Shown in pieces: positions 36,240 through 45,667 of a DNA stretch of 64,000 nt. The notes beneath the pieces are model-generated. The model was not told where the DNA came from and made no database searches. It was given only the letters and a program-made list of their open reading frames with translations. The stretch covers positions 1 through 64,000 of the forward strand of contig JAQBPX010000029.1 in the NCBI GenBank assembly GCA_028287305.1. The letters are read 5' to 3'. The number at the start of each line of letters is the position of its first letter. Within the stretch, counting starts at the first letter, position 1. Source of the stretch: Gemmatimonadota bacterium (GTDB lineage: Bacteria > Gemmatimonadota > Gemmatimonadetes > Gemmatimonadales > Gemmatimonadaceae). Both the position numbers and the translations under genes were made by a program.

Positions 36240-37584
36240 CCCCCCGCGGCGCCCGCGACCGCGGCGGCGGCGCGACGTGCCGCACGAGCAGCGCGTGTTC
36301 CGGCTGGCGCTCCTCTCGGGGTTGCCAGCCGTCGTCGTGTCGATCGTGCTGCTGGCGCGCGACGGGCATTCTGCCAAGGTGCAATGGACGCTCGGCCTGT
36401 TCGTGGTGGGCGCGTGGCTCGGCACCGCACTGGCGCTGCGCGAGCGCGTGGTGCGGCCGCTGCACACGATCTCCAACATGCTGGCCGCCCTGCGCGAAGG
36501 GGACTTCTCGATTCGCGCGCGCAACGCCGGCGTGGATGACGCGCTCGCGCTCGCGCTCCTCGAGGCCAACCTGCTCGGAGAGACGCTGCGCAGCCAGCGC
36601 CTCGGCGCACTGGAAGCCACCGCGCTGCTGCGCACGGTGATGTCGGAGATCGACGTCGCCGTGGTCGCGTTCGATCACGAGGCGCGCGTACGCCTGGTGA
36701 ATCGCGCCGGCGAGCGCCTGCTCGCGCAGCCCGCGGAGCGCCTGCTCGGGCGGTCGGCCGAGCAGGTGGGATTGCAATGGACGCTGGACGCCGACGTCCC
36801 GCGCACGAGCGACGTGAGCTTTCCCGGCGGCAGTGGGCGCTGGGAAGTGCGCCGCCAGGCCTTTCGCCAGGCTGGGCGCCCGCACACGCTGGTGGTGCTC
36901 GCGGACCTCAGCCGCACGCTGCGCGAGGAGGAACTGCAGGCCTGGCAGCGGCTGGTGCGCGTGCTCAGCCACGAGATCAACAACTCGCTCGCGCCGATCA
37001 AGAGCATTGCCGGCAGCCTGGCATCACTGCTCGAGGTGACACCGCGCCCCGCCGATGCCGACGACGACCTGCGACGCGGGCTGGACGTGATGGGCGGGCG
37101 GGCCGCCGCGCTGGAGCGCTTCATGTCGTCGTATGCGCGGCTCGCGCGACTGCCGGCGCCGCATCGTGCGCCGCTCGACGTGGCCACGTGGGTGCGCCGC
37201 GTCACCACGCTCGAGACGCGACTCGCCGTGCAGGTGAACGAGGGACCGCCGACCAACATCCTGGCCGACGGCGACCAGCTCGACCAGCTGCTGATCAACC
37301 TGGTGCGCAACGCGGTGGATGCGTCGCTGGAAACCGGCGGCGGCGTGCGCGTGGGATGGTCGCGTCGCGACGGCGCAGTGTCGGTGACCGTGGAGGACGA
37401 GGGACGCGGGCTCTCCAGCACCGCGAACCTGTTCGTCCCCTTCTTCACCACGAAGCCGGATGGCTCGGGAATCGGCCTCGTGCTCTCGCGGCAGGTGGCC
37501 GACGCGCATCGCGGCCAGCTCTCCCTGGAGAATCGCGGCGACGCTCGCGGCTGCGTGGCCACGCTGGTGCTGCCGCTTTCGTGA
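36229..37584 (+). CDS. NtrY/AtoS-like membrane histidine kinase
   Basis: A 451-residue sensor kinase, the partner of the NtrC-type regulator. Two TM helices at about residues 25-43 and 52-72 are separated by only eight polar residues, so there is almost no periplasmic sensor. A HAMP-like linker and a PAS-like domain (about 125-225; VMSEIDVAVVAFDHEARVRL) follow. The H-box is VLSHEINNSLAPIKSI with His248. The ATPase domain has NLVRNAVDAS, DEGRGL and GSGIGLVLS. The ATG at 36229 overlaps the regulator's end. Confidence 0.92.
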   Translation: MASDPPRRPRPRRRRDVPHEQRVFRLALLSGLPAVVVSIVLLARDGHSAKVQWTLGLFVVGAWLGTALALRERVVRPLHTISNMLAALREGDFSIRARNAGVDDALALALLEANLLGETLRSQRLGALEATALLRTVMSEIDVAVVAFDHEARVRLVNRAGERLLAQPAERLLGRSAEQVGLQWTLDADVPRTSDVSFPGGSGRWEVRRQAFRQAGRPHTLVVLADLSRTLREEELQAWQRLVRVLSHEINNSLAPIKSIAGSLASLLEVTPRPADADDDLRRGLDVMGGRAAALERFMSSYARLARLPAPHRAPLDVATWVRRVTTLETRLAVQVNEGPPTNILADGDQLDQLLINLVRNAVDASLETGGGVRVGWSRRDGAVSVTVEDEGRGLSSTANLFVPFFTTKPDGSGIGLVLSRQVADAHRGQLSLENRGDARGCVATLVLPLS

Positions 37585-37646
37585 ACGGCGGTATGAGGTG
37601 GGAGGTTTGCGGTTTGGGGAACGGCAAGAGCGGAACGGCAAAAAGA

Positions 37647-37680
37647 AACGGGGAGCCGACTGGGCTCCCCGTTCCTTTTG
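37647..37680. terminator. Bidirectional intrinsic terminator between kinase and OmpA genes
   Basis: An 11-bp perfect stem (AACGGGGAGCC at 37647-37657 with 37663-37673) closes a 5-nt loop. CCTTTT follows on the plus strand, and on the minus strand TTTCTTTTT follows. The genes on either side converge here. Confidence 0.85.
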
Positions 37681-37704
37681 CTGCGACTGATCGCGTGCCT
37701 GCGC

Positions 37705-38847
37705 TTACGGCGCGGGCCTGATGATCATGTCGCCGCCGGCGGTGATCACGAACTCGTCGCGGCGGTTCTTCGCCCACGCTTCCTCGTTGTCACCCTGCGC
37801 GGCCGGGCGCTCCTCGCCGTAGCTCACGACCTCGATGCGACCGGCATCGATGCCCTTGCTCACCAGGTAGCGCATCGCGGTGTTCGCGCGACGCATGCCG
37901 AGCGCCTGGTTGTACTCATCCGAGCCTCGATTGTCGGTATGGCCCTCGATGCGGATCCTGATCCCCGTGTTCGCCTGCAGGATCGGGATCATCGCGTCGA
38001 GCGTGGAGCGCTGGTCGTCGCGGATGTTCGACTTGTCGAAGTCGAAGTACACGATGGCCTGCAGCAGCGCGCGCAGCTCGGCCAGCGAGCGCTCGCGGGC
38101 GGCGTTCGCGGCGTTGATGCTGTCGGTGCGCGCGCGGTTGGCGGCGTCGATCGAATCCTGGCGCAGTCGCGCGAGGCGGTCGAGCGAGTCGCGCATGCGC
38201 GCGGCATTGATGCTGTCCTGGTTGATCGGCTGCGTCACCGGGACCGGCGGCGCGGCAACGGCGGGCGCCGGGTTGTTCAGCAGGAAGCTGAGGCCCACGC
38301 GGATCATCACGTCCGTGGAGCGCGCTGCCTTGGGAACCGTGCCCGGCACGGGCAGGAAGGCAAAGCGCGGATCCGACGGGTTCTCGACGTATTCCACCAC
38401 GCCGTCGATCTTGAGCGCCACGTTACGGTTGAACATGAAGCGCACGCCGGCGTTGGGGCTCACGTCGAACTGCCGCTCCGTGCCGATCCACTCACCGCCG
38501 GCGCCAATGCCGAGGATGAAGTGATGTGGCTGCCCATTCTTCCCGCCGAAGGGCAGGTTGTACTGGAGCCGGCCGTCCAGCGTCTTGTAGTCCAGGTTGG
38601 AGCCGGTGCGCGGCGCCTCGGGCTTGAGGGAGCTGAAGCTCCCGTCGCCCTGCAACTCCCATCGCGGCGCGAAGAAGACGCCGAGGCTTCCACCCACGCC
38701 CACACCATTCTGCAGGGCCCACGGCGCATCCATGCGCACGAACTGCCCAAATCCGCCAATCTCCACCGTTCCCGCGCGCTGGGCGAGCACGGGCGATGCC
38801 GCGAGCAGCGCGAAAAGCGCCGGAACGAGCATTCGACGTGCAGTCAT
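37705..38847 (-). CDS. OmpA family outer-membrane protein
   Basis: A 380-residue cell-envelope protein. A signal peptide (TARRMLVPALFALLAASPVLAQ) is followed by an N-terminal beta-barrel of about 190 residues, rich in alternating aromatic strands (VEIGGFGQFVRMDAPWAL; FGGKNGQPHHFILGIGAGGE). Next is a linker of repeated D-S-I-(D/N)-A-A-N-x-A-R units. The C-terminal OmpA peptidoglycan-binding domain is IVYFDFDKSNIRDDQRSTLD...IEGHTDNRGSDEYNQALGMRRA. The ATG at 38847 begins the signal peptide. Its upstream spacer (38848-39104) shows no other gene. Confidence 0.93.
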   Translation of the reverse strand: MTARRMLVPALFALLAASPVLAQRAGTVEIGGFGQFVRMDAPWALQNGVGVGGSLGVFFAPRWELQGDGSFSSLKPEAPRTGSNLDYKTLDGRLQYNLPFGGKNGQPHHFILGIGAGGEWIGTERQFDVSPNAGVRFMFNRNVALKIDGVVEYVENPSDPRFAFLPVPGTVPKAARSTDVMIRVGLSFLLNNPAPAVAAPPVPVTQPINQDSINAARMRDSLDRLARLRQDSIDAANRARTDSINAANAARERSLAELRALLQAIVYFDFDKSNIRDDQRSTLDAMIPILQANTGIRIRIEGHTDNRGSDEYNQALGMRRANTAMRYLVSKGIDAGRIEVVSYGEERPAAQGDNEEAWAKNRRDEFVITAGGDMIIRPAP

Positions 38848-39104
38848 CTCTCTTGCCTCTCCAGTTACGTGATTTCGTGTCGCGCCGCCGCGCAGTCTGC
38901 CTCGGCGACGCATGATCCACCGCGCCCCTCGCGGGCGGGTACCGATCGATCAGGCACAGGTGCACTAAGGGTGCCAGCGGTAGAGCACGGTGACGGGCGC
39001 CCGAGCGTACGAAACGCGCCTCCCCTAATGAGAAAGATAGCGAGCTCGTCCATTCTTCGGCGTTTCCTCAGCTCCTCACTCCTCAGCCCCCCACTCCCCG
39101 CTCT

Positions 39105-40862
39105 TTACGGCCAGCTGAAAATTCCCGCCGGCACCGCGCCCGTCCTCACCCGCGCCAACCGGTCCGGCTGCTCCCAGAAATTCCGCGTTCGATCCGTGAG
39201 GCTGAAGCGGACCTCCAGCTTCGCGCCATCGGCACGGGTGGTGGGCAGCGCGAAGTCCACGCGCGCCACTCGCTTCGAGTGCGGCGGAACCGCCACCAGG
39301 AGCGCGACCCCCGCGCTCGTCCGCAGCGGCGTGTCAGTGCCGAAGGGTGCGTCGCCAGCCCAGAGGCGGCCCGCGTCGGCGAAGGCGGCCACCGCCACGA
39401 GTGCCTTGTTGCGCGCGGTGCCGAGCGTCATGCGCTGCTCCACCCTGGCCACCAGGCGGCGCCCCCCGACCTGCCGCGACGCGCGATATCCCCGCACCCC
39501 GCCATTCCACTCGCCCAGTTCCAGCTGGATGGGCACGCGCTCGCGGAACGCCCCTGCTCCATCCACGCTGATCGTCGAGAGCCAGCGCTCGGCCGGCCGC
39601 AGGTACCAGGCGGCGCGCCCGCCGGCGATCAGGTGTTCCCATCGCTGCGGGTCGCGCCCTTCGCGAATCTCGCCCTGCGCGCGCACCGCGATGAATGACC
39701 AGCGGGATCCCAGGCCGGCGTAGATGTCCGCGGACGTCCAGAGGTCGCGCATGTCCGCCGCGATCATGCGCGGGCTCGCTCCCGCCAGGACTCCCACCTG
39801 CACTCCGGTGGCGATGTCCTGCTCCGCGCCAAGGGCGTCGAATCCGAGCACGGTGTGATACGTGAGCGCGCGCAGCCCGAGCGCCGTCCCGACACGCGAC
39901 GTGCGAAAGGTGGGATAGCTGGCGCCCAGCGAGTCCGCGTCGAGCAGCAGGGCATCGTGGTCGCCAAGGGTGAACAGGCGCGCCCCTGGCGCCGTGCGCT
40001 CTCCCGAGACGAAACCGCCCAGCAGCCAGAGTCGCTCGCGGCCACCCACGCGCAGCACGCCACCAACGTCCCAGCGGGTGCGACGCACGGGCAGCGAGTG
40101 CCTCACGTCCATTCCTTCGCGCAGTTCCTCGTAGTCCAGGCGGTCCACGAAGCCGGTGTGCCACGCGATGCGCTGCAGGTTGGTGAGGAACGGGTGCGAC
40201 AGCTCGGTGCGGGCGAATCCTCCCAGCGGGTCGCGCTGCGCGTCGACGTCCAGCGTGTAGGGGTGCCCGAACATCTGTGTATAAAGGAAGCGGCCCCCGG
40301 CGCCGAAGCGACGCTCGCCACCCTGCGCACCCCGCAGCTCGAAGTGCACGCCTCGGCCCCACACGTTTTCATTGCCCAGCGTGAGCGCCTGGATGGTGCC
40401 CTGTCCGATGCGTCCCGTGGCGAGCGCCGGCACTTCGTCCACCGTCCGGACCACGATGGTCACGCCGCCCCGGTCGTTGGGCTCCGCGCGGACCTCGGCA
40501 TCGGAGAGGTACGGCTGCTCGCGCAGGATGCGCTCGGACTCCGTGCGGCGGAACTCGGTGCACGGCTCGCCCACGCTCAACGTCACGAACCGGCGGACCA
40601 GCGATGCGTTGGTGGTCTTGTGGTGCAGGCCAACGCCATGCGCCATGCGCCGCCAGATGGCCGCCTGGCCCTTGAACGGCGGGCGCTCGGCGCGAACCTC
40701 GATCGAGTCGACCCGCAATCCCTCGCACGAGAACGCGGTCGAGTCACTCACGGCCACGCGATCCTGGGCGTGGGCGGGCCGCACCGCCCCCAGGACTGGG
40801 AGGGCGGCGACCAGCGCGGCGATCAGCCGACGATTGAGCGAGCGGGGGGTTGTTCCGGGCAT
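39105..40862 (-). CDS. POTRA-domain / Omp85-like outer-membrane protein
   Basis: A 585-residue exported protein. A signal peptide (LNRRLIAALVAALPVLGAVRPAHAQ) precedes one POTRA-like module (about residues 45-150). In it, LVRRFVTLSVGEPCTEFRRTESERILREQPYL is typical of BamA/TamA-type proteins. A beta-rich remainder reads as a 16-strand-type barrel ending with an aromatic residue near the C-terminus (GIFSWP). It is shorter than BamA and has fewer POTRA repeats, closer to TamA or patatin-associated Omp85 proteins. The ATG at 40862 lies inside the preceding receiver gene, a 40-bp overlap. Confidence 0.78.
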   Translation of the reverse strand: MPGTTPRSLNRRLIAALVAALPVLGAVRPAHAQDRVAVSDSTAFSCEGLRVDSIEVRAERPPFKGQAAIWRRMAHGVGLHHKTTNASLVRRFVTLSVGEPCTEFRRTESERILREQPYLSDAEVRAEPNDRGGVTIVVRTVDEVPALATGRIGQGTIQALTLGNENVWGRGVHFELRGAQGGERRFGAGGRFLYTQMFGHPYTLDVDAQRDPLGGFARTELSHPFLTNLQRIAWHTGFVDRLDYEELREGMDVRHSLPVRRTRWDVGGVLRVGGRERLWLLGGFVSGERTAPGARLFTLGDHDALLLDADSLGASYPTFRTSRVGTALGLRALTYHTVLGFDALGAEQDIATGVQVGVLAGASPRMIAADMRDLWTSADIYAGLGSRWSFIAVRAQGEIREGRDPQRWEHLIAGGRAAWYLRPAERWLSTISVDGAGAFRERVPIQLELGEWNGGVRGYRASRQVGGRRLVARVEQRMTLGTARNKALVAVAAFADAGRLWAGDAPFGTDTPLRTSAGVALLVAVPPHSKRVARVDFALPTTRADGAKLEVRFSLTDRTRNFWEQPDRLARVRTGAVPAGIFSWP

Positions 40863-41299
40863 GGGAGCGGCGAACCGCACCCATCCATAGGCGCAAGCGA
40901 CATGCCCCGATTCTGGGCGCCGCCCAGCGAGTCCCTGGGCGCGCCCAGCCGGGCGCTGAGCGCGCGGCTCAGGGCGGTGAGCTCGAGCGGCTTCGCCAGC
41001 AGGTCGTCGCACCCCGCCGCGAGCGCCCGGGCCAGCAGGCCATCCTCCTCGCGCGCAGTGATGGCGAGGATGACGGCGCCTTGCGTGGCCGGAAGCGCCC
41101 TCAGTCGACGGGCGAGCTCGAAGCCGTCCATGGCCGGCAGCCCCAGGTCGAGCAGCACTCCACTCGGCGTGAACTGCTCGACGTCGGCGAGCGCCGCCTC
41201 ACCGCTCTCCACCGCGCGCACGGAGAATCCCTCTGCCTCGAGGGCGAAGGCGACGACTCGGCGGATAGTCCGGTCGTCGTCCACGAGCAGGATCGTCAT
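40823..41299 (-). CDS. Single-domain response regulator
   Basis: A 158-residue receiver protein with no output domain. Acidic pocket DDD at residues 7-9, phospho-acceptor Asp51 in GVLLDLGLPAMDG, the switch Thr in AITAREEDG and the Lys in LLAKPLE are all present. A tail of about 35 unstructured residues follows. The ATG at 41297-41299 begins the conserved TILLVDDD strand. The gene is divergent from a membrane histidine kinase, its likely phospho-donor, and its 3' end overlaps the outer-membrane protein gene by 40 bp. Confidence 0.88.
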   Translation of the reverse strand: MTILLVDDDRTIRRVVAFALEAEGFSVRAVESGEAALADVEQFTPSGVLLDLGLPAMDGFELARRLRALPATQGAVILAITAREEDGLLARALAAGCDDLLAKPLELTALSRALSARLGAPRDSLGGAQNRGMSLAPMDGCGSPLPCPEQPPARSIVG

Positions 41300-41470
41300 G
41301 CCGCTCAATTGCCGTTCCCGCCTCCAGGTATCGCGCAAGCGCTCGCGAATGCGAGGCGATCATGCGAATGTAATGTCACCGCGCGCCGCGTCCGCTGTGC
41401 CGCGGGTTACAGTTTCGTCAACACGACCATCGATCCAACAAAGACGGGCGAGTGGCGCCTCGCGCTCACG

Positions 41471-43669
41471 TTGCCCTCGCCGCCAACACGGTTGCGTCGC
41501 GCTGCCAACACCGGCGTCACCATCGCCGTGGTTGCGGCGTCGGTTGCGCTGGTGGTCGCGGCAGCACGAGTGCCGTCATTCAAGCAGCTGATCCCGATCG
41601 CGAACGAGCCTGCCATGCACGCCGCGATCGAGCTGATCGCCATCGTGGTGTCTGCCCTCGTGGTCGTGGCCGGCTGGACCGCGCCGCGCGAAGCTCGGTC
41701 GCCCACCCTGACCGTCATGGCATCTACGTTTGCCGCGGTCTGTCTGTTGGACACGGCACACCTGCTCGCCCTCCCGGCGCTCACGCCGGGAGGCGCGTCC
41801 GAGGCATCGCGCGCGCTGTACATCTGGCTCGGCGCGCGGGTCGCGGCAGGCATCGGGGTGGCGGCCGCCGCGTGGCTCACGCCCAAGGCGCCGGAGCGCG
41901 TGCCGAGGCTTGGCGTGTTGCTCGGCGTGGCGCTCGCATTTGCCGTCGCGTGGATCGCCCTGGCCGTTGCCGGCGCGGACACGCTCCCCTCGCTCGCGCG
42001 CACCGAGCGCCAGATCAGCAGCCTGAAGAGCGTCAGCGAGATCGGGCTGGTGCTGCTCTACGCCGCGGCGGCATTCGGCCTCCGCCTGCCGAGCCGGGTG
42101 GCGCGCGATGACGCGCTCGACGTGCGCGCGCTCTCCACCGCGGCGCTGCTGATGGCCATCGGCGAGAGTGCGTTCGCCTTCAGCGAGCTGGGTCCCGACG
42201 CAGGCGCGGGCGTGGGCCACCTCATACAACTGGTGGCGTACGCCTACGTATGGCAGGCGCTCGTGCTCGCCTCCTTTCGCGCGCCGTACCAGCAGTTGCG
42301 CGCCGGCATGCTCGAGCGGCTGAGGCGCCAGGAGGACGAACGCTTCATCGCGCAGGCGAGCGCCGCCCTCGTGTCGTCGCTCGACGCGCGCGAGATCAGC
42401 GCCGCGATCATTGCGCTCGCCGCCCCGCGCCTCGGCGACATGGTGCTGGTGGACCTGGTCGATGCCGACGGGGTGCTGCACGAGCCGCCCATCGTGCACG
42501 GCGAGCCCAGCGCCGTCGCGCGCGTGCTGGAATATCGCCGGCGATTTCCGCCGGGACGTGGGAACCCCGACTCCGCGGTGTTCGCCGCGCTGCGCGACCG
42601 GCAGCCGATCCTCAGGAACGACGTCTCGCGCGATCGCGTGAGCGGGCCGCAGCAGCCCTACCAGCTCGCGGCGCGTGAGCTGGTGCCGACGAACGCCTAC
42701 CTGGTGTTCCCCCTCGCGGCGCGCGGCATCGTGTTCGGCGCCATCTCCTTCATCTCGCAGCACGAGGAGCGGCGCTACGACGAATACGACCTGGCCCTCG
42801 CGCGCGAGCTCGCGGGACGCGTGGCGCTGGCGCTCGACAATGCGCGACACTACGACGACGCGCGCAGCGAAGTGGCCGAGCGCACCGCCGCGCTCGAGAC
42901 GGCGCTCGACCGCGCGGAGCGCGCCACGCGATTCAAGAGCGAGTTCGTGACGCACATGGCCCACGAGCTGCGCACGCCCCTCACCGGGATCCTGGGCATC
43001 GCCGAGCTGCTCTCGCGCGAGAAGCTCGGGCCGCTCACCGAGGGACAGCGCGAGTTCCTCGCCGACCTGCAGCGCAGCGCGGACCACCTGCGCCGCGTGA
43101 TCGACGACGCGCTCGACCTCAGCGTGATCGAGGAGGGGCGACTCCGCCTGGAGCTCGAGACGATCGACGTGGGCGACGTCGCGCACGCCGCGTTCGACAC
43201 GCTGCGACTGCTCGCCTCCGAGAAGCAGCAGTCGGTGCACATCGAGGAGTCGGGCGAGGCGGCAGTGCAGCTCGGCGATCGCCGCCGCCTCACGCAGGTG
43301 GCCATCAACCTGCTCGGCAATGCGATCAAGTTCACCGGCGAGGGCGGCACGATCGTGATGCGCGTCACGGGCGACTACGCGGAGTCACGCCTGTCGGTGG
43401 AGGACGACGGCGTCGGCATCTCCGACGATGGCATCGCGCGCCTCTTCAAGCGGTGGTCGCAGGTGGGAAGTGCCATGCAGCAGCGGGGCGGCAGTGGCCT
43501 TGGCCTGGCAGTGAGCCGGGCGATCGTGGAGGCGCATCATGGGCGCATCACCGTGCAGAGCGCCCCGGGCAAGGGCTCCACCTTCACCGTGCACCTTCCC
43601 CACCTTGCCGCTGAAGCCTTTGGTCCCGACGCAATCCTCGTCCCGGCATCCAGGCCCGCGCACGCGTAG
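41471..43669 (+). CDS. Membrane histidine kinase with MASE3-like and GAF domains
   Basis: About 732 residues. The N-terminal seven- or eight-helix membrane sensor (VTIAVVAASVALVVAAARV through IQLVAYAYVWQALVLASF) resembles MASE3. A GAF domain (about 270-440), a short coiled coil and the kinase core follow: H-box FVTHMAHELRTPLTGILGIA, N-box NLLGNAIKFTG, DDGVGISDDG and GGSGLGLAVS. No ATG or GTG lies in the right place. I propose a TTG at 41471, just before TM1, so the true N-terminus is uncertain. The gene is divergent from the lone receiver. Confidence 0.85.
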   Translation: MPSPPTRLRRAANTGVTIAVVAASVALVVAAARVPSFKQLIPIANEPAMHAAIELIAIVVSALVVVAGWTAPREARSPTLTVMASTFAAVCLLDTAHLLALPALTPGGASEASRALYIWLGARVAAGIGVAAAAWLTPKAPERVPRLGVLLGVALAFAVAWIALAVAGADTLPSLARTERQISSLKSVSEIGLVLLYAAAAFGLRLPSRVARDDALDVRALSTAALLMAIGESAFAFSELGPDAGAGVGHLIQLVAYAYVWQALVLASFRAPYQQLRAGMLERLRRQEDERFIAQASAALVSSLDAREISAAIIALAAPRLGDMVLVDLVDADGVLHEPPIVHGEPSAVARVLEYRRRFPPGRGNPDSAVFAALRDRQPILRNDVSRDRVSGPQQPYQLAARELVPTNAYLVFPLAARGIVFGAISFISQHEERRYDEYDLALARELAGRVALALDNARHYDDARSEVAERTAALETALDRAERATRFKSEFVTHMAHELRTPLTGILGIAELLSREKLGPLTEGQREFLADLQRSADHLRRVIDDALDLSVIEEGRLRLELETIDVGDVAHAAFDTLRLLASEKQQSVHIEESGEAAVQLGDRRRLTQVAINLLGNAIKFTGEGGTIVMRVTGDYAESRLSVEDDGVGISDDGIARLFKRWSQVGSAMQQRGGSGLGLAVSRAIVEAHHGRITVQSAPGKGSTFTVHLPHLAAEAFGPDAILVPASRPAHA

Positions 43670-43674
43670 CGTCG

Positions 43675-44562
43675 CTACGCGCCCGGTTCGGCCTCCAGCC
43701 CAAGCTCGCGCATCTCGCGCTCGATGGCCGCGACCTCGTCGGTCGCACCGATGCGCGCGGCGAGGTGCAGCGCCCGCGCGTAACAGCCGTTCGAGCGGAC
43801 ACCGCCGCCCGTGAGGCTGCCGATGCGACCGAGCAGTCGCAGGCACTCGATCTCGCGCCACTGGTTGCCGCTCTCGCGGAAGTGCCCGAGTGCCGTCGCC
43901 ACGAAGTCCTCCGCAACCTGCACGTCGCCTCGCTCGAGCACCGCCGCCGCGAGGTTCACCATCGCCTGTGACGCCAGCTCCTCGTCGTGCACCTGGCGCG
44001 CCGCGCGCACCGCGCGGCCCAGCAGCCGCTCCGCCTCCGCCGCCTGGCCGCGGTCCAGTGCGGCGCGCCCCTGGTTGTTGAGCGCGATGGCCAGGCCACG
44101 CTGGTAGCCGGCACGCTCGAACGACACGACCGAGCTCGCGAAGGCGCGCTCCGCCTCGTCCAGCCGCCCTTCGCGCGCATGCAGGCTGCCGATGTTCTGC
44201 TGTCCCAACCCCCGAAGGCGGTCGTCGCGGCTCTCCTCCACCACGCGGGCGAAGATCGGCATCGCCGCCGACAGGTCCCCTCGCTCCATGTGCACGCCCG
44301 CCTCGGCATTCATCGCCTCGTGCTCGCGCATGGGCAGCCCTGCCTCGCGCGCGATCCGCTGCGCGGCGTGCGCGGCGGTGAGCGCCTCCGTCCAGTCGCA
44401 GCGCAGGCGGTGCACGTTCGCCAGGCGACTCAGCGCGTCGGATGCCAGGTCGGGGTCGCGCGCATCGCGAGCGACCTGCCCGAAGAGCTCCAGTGCGCGG
44501 TCGAGCACGCCGAGTCGCTCGGCGCGCATTCCCTCCTGCAGGAGCTCGGCGTGGTCCGTCAT
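43675..44562 (-). CDS. TPR-repeat protein
   Basis: A 295-residue cytoplasmic protein made of tetratricopeptide-like helical pairs from end to end (for example ALELFGQVARDARDPDLASD, GLGQQNIGSLHAREGRLDEA and LAIALNNQGRAALDRGQ). Such proteins are usually protein-interaction scaffolds. No enzymatic domain is present. It converges with the sensor-kinase gene, their stops being 6 bp apart, and diverges from the repair operon with a 61-bp spacer. I cannot tell whether it belongs functionally to either. Confidence 0.85.
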   Translation of the reverse strand: MTDHAELLQEGMRAERLGVLDRALELFGQVARDARDPDLASDALSRLANVHRLRCDWTEALTAAHAAQRIAREAGLPMREHEAMNAEAGVHMERGDLSAAMPIFARVVEESRDDRLRGLGQQNIGSLHAREGRLDEAERAFASSVVSFERAGYQRGLAIALNNQGRAALDRGQAAEAERLLGRAVRAARQVHDEELASQAMVNLAAAVLERGDVQVAEDFVATALGHFRESGNQWREIECLRLLGRIGSLTGGGVRSNGCYARALHLAARIGATDEVAAIEREMRELGLEAEPGA

Positions 44563-44623
44563 CTGCCCGGTAAATTACAGGCCGCACGGGCGTGGCGCGA
44601 CCATTGCCCGCAGGTCCTGTCCC

Positions 44624-45667
44624 ATGCTCCTGCGACCCACCGACCGTGGCCTCTTCTGCGAGGCCGGCAACTTCTACGTGGACCCGTGGCAGCCCGTCGA
44701 TCGCGCGGTGATCACCCACGCGCACGGCGACCACGCCCGATGGGGAAGCCGCTCCTACCTCGGCTCCCGCGAGGGCGAGCGCGTGATGCGCACGCGGCTG
44801 GGCGAGCAGGCCCACATCCGGTGCGTGGACTTCGGCGAGGTGGTCACCCTGGATGGCGTTCGCGTCTCCCTGCATCCCGCGGGACACATCCTGGGCTCGG
44901 CCCAGGTGCGAATCGAACACCAGGGCGAAGTCTGTGTCGTCTCGGGCGACTACAAGACGGAGCCCGACGACACCTGCAGCGCGTTCGAGCCGGTGCGCTG
45001 CCACACCTTCGTGACGGAGTCCACCTTCGGCCTCCCGATTTTTCGGTGGGATCCGCAGCACGAGGTCATGGCCGAGGTGCGAGACTGGTGGGCCGGCAAT
45101 CGTGACGCAGGCCGATCCTCCATCCTCTTCGCCTACGCGCTCGGCAAGGCGCAGCGGGTGCTCTCCGCGCTGCGGGGGGCGGACATCGGCCCGATCGTCA
45201 CGCATGGCGCGGTGGAACGGCTCACGCGCGACTACCGCGACAGCGGCGTCGCCATGCCGGACACGATCTACGCCGGCGCGGAGCCGCGAGGCCGCGACTG
45301 GAAGGGCGCGCTCATCGTCGCACCGCCGTCCGCGGCGGGCAGTCCGTGGTTGCGGCGCTTCGGCGCGTCGTCCACCGCCTTCGCCTCGGGATGGATGCGC
45401 ATTCGCGGCGCGCGGCGCCGGCGCTCGCTCGACCGTGGGTTTGTGCTCTCGGATCACGTGGATTGGCCGGCCCTCCTCGCGGCCATAGACGCCACGGGTG
45501 CCGAGTGCGTGTGGGTCACGCATGGCTATCGCGAGCCGGTGGTGCGATGGCTGCGCGACACGGGCCGAGAGGCGCGCTCCGTAGCCAGCCAGTGGGAGGG
45601 CGAGGACGACGCCTCGGAGCTCGACGCCACCGAGCTTTCCGCCGAGGACGCGGCGGCGCAGCCATGA
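44624..45667 (+). CDS. Ligase-associated DNA exonuclease (beta-CASP-like metallo-beta-lactamase)
   Basis: A 347-residue metal-dependent nuclease of the ligase-associated exonuclease family (mRNA 3'-end processing factor-like). The metal motif HAHGDH is at residues 32-37 (VITHAHGDHARWGS). LHPAGHILGSAQ, SGDYKTEPDDT and the late His residues (SDHVDWPAL, VTHGYREPVV) follow. It is the first of four genes with start/stop overlaps: exonuclease, ATP-dependent ligase, Lhr-type helicase and phosphoesterase. This order is a known bacterial DNA-damage module. The ATG at 44624 is chosen because it begins the conserved N-terminus. Confidence 0.93.
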   Translation: MLLRPTDRGLFCEAGNFYVDPWQPVDRAVITHAHGDHARWGSRSYLGSREGERVMRTRLGEQAHIRCVDFGEVVTLDGVRVSLHPAGHILGSAQVRIEHQGEVCVVSGDYKTEPDDTCSAFEPVRCHTFVTESTFGLPIFRWDPQHEVMAEVRDWWAGNRDAGRSSILFAYALGKAQRVLSALRGADIGPIVTHGAVERLTRDYRDSGVAMPDTIYAGAEPRGRDWKGALIVAPPSAAGSPWLRRFGASSTAFASGWMRIRGARRRRSLDRGFVLSDHVDWPALLAAIDATGAECVWVTHGYREPVVRWLRDTGREARSVASQWEGEDDASELDATELSAEDAAAQP

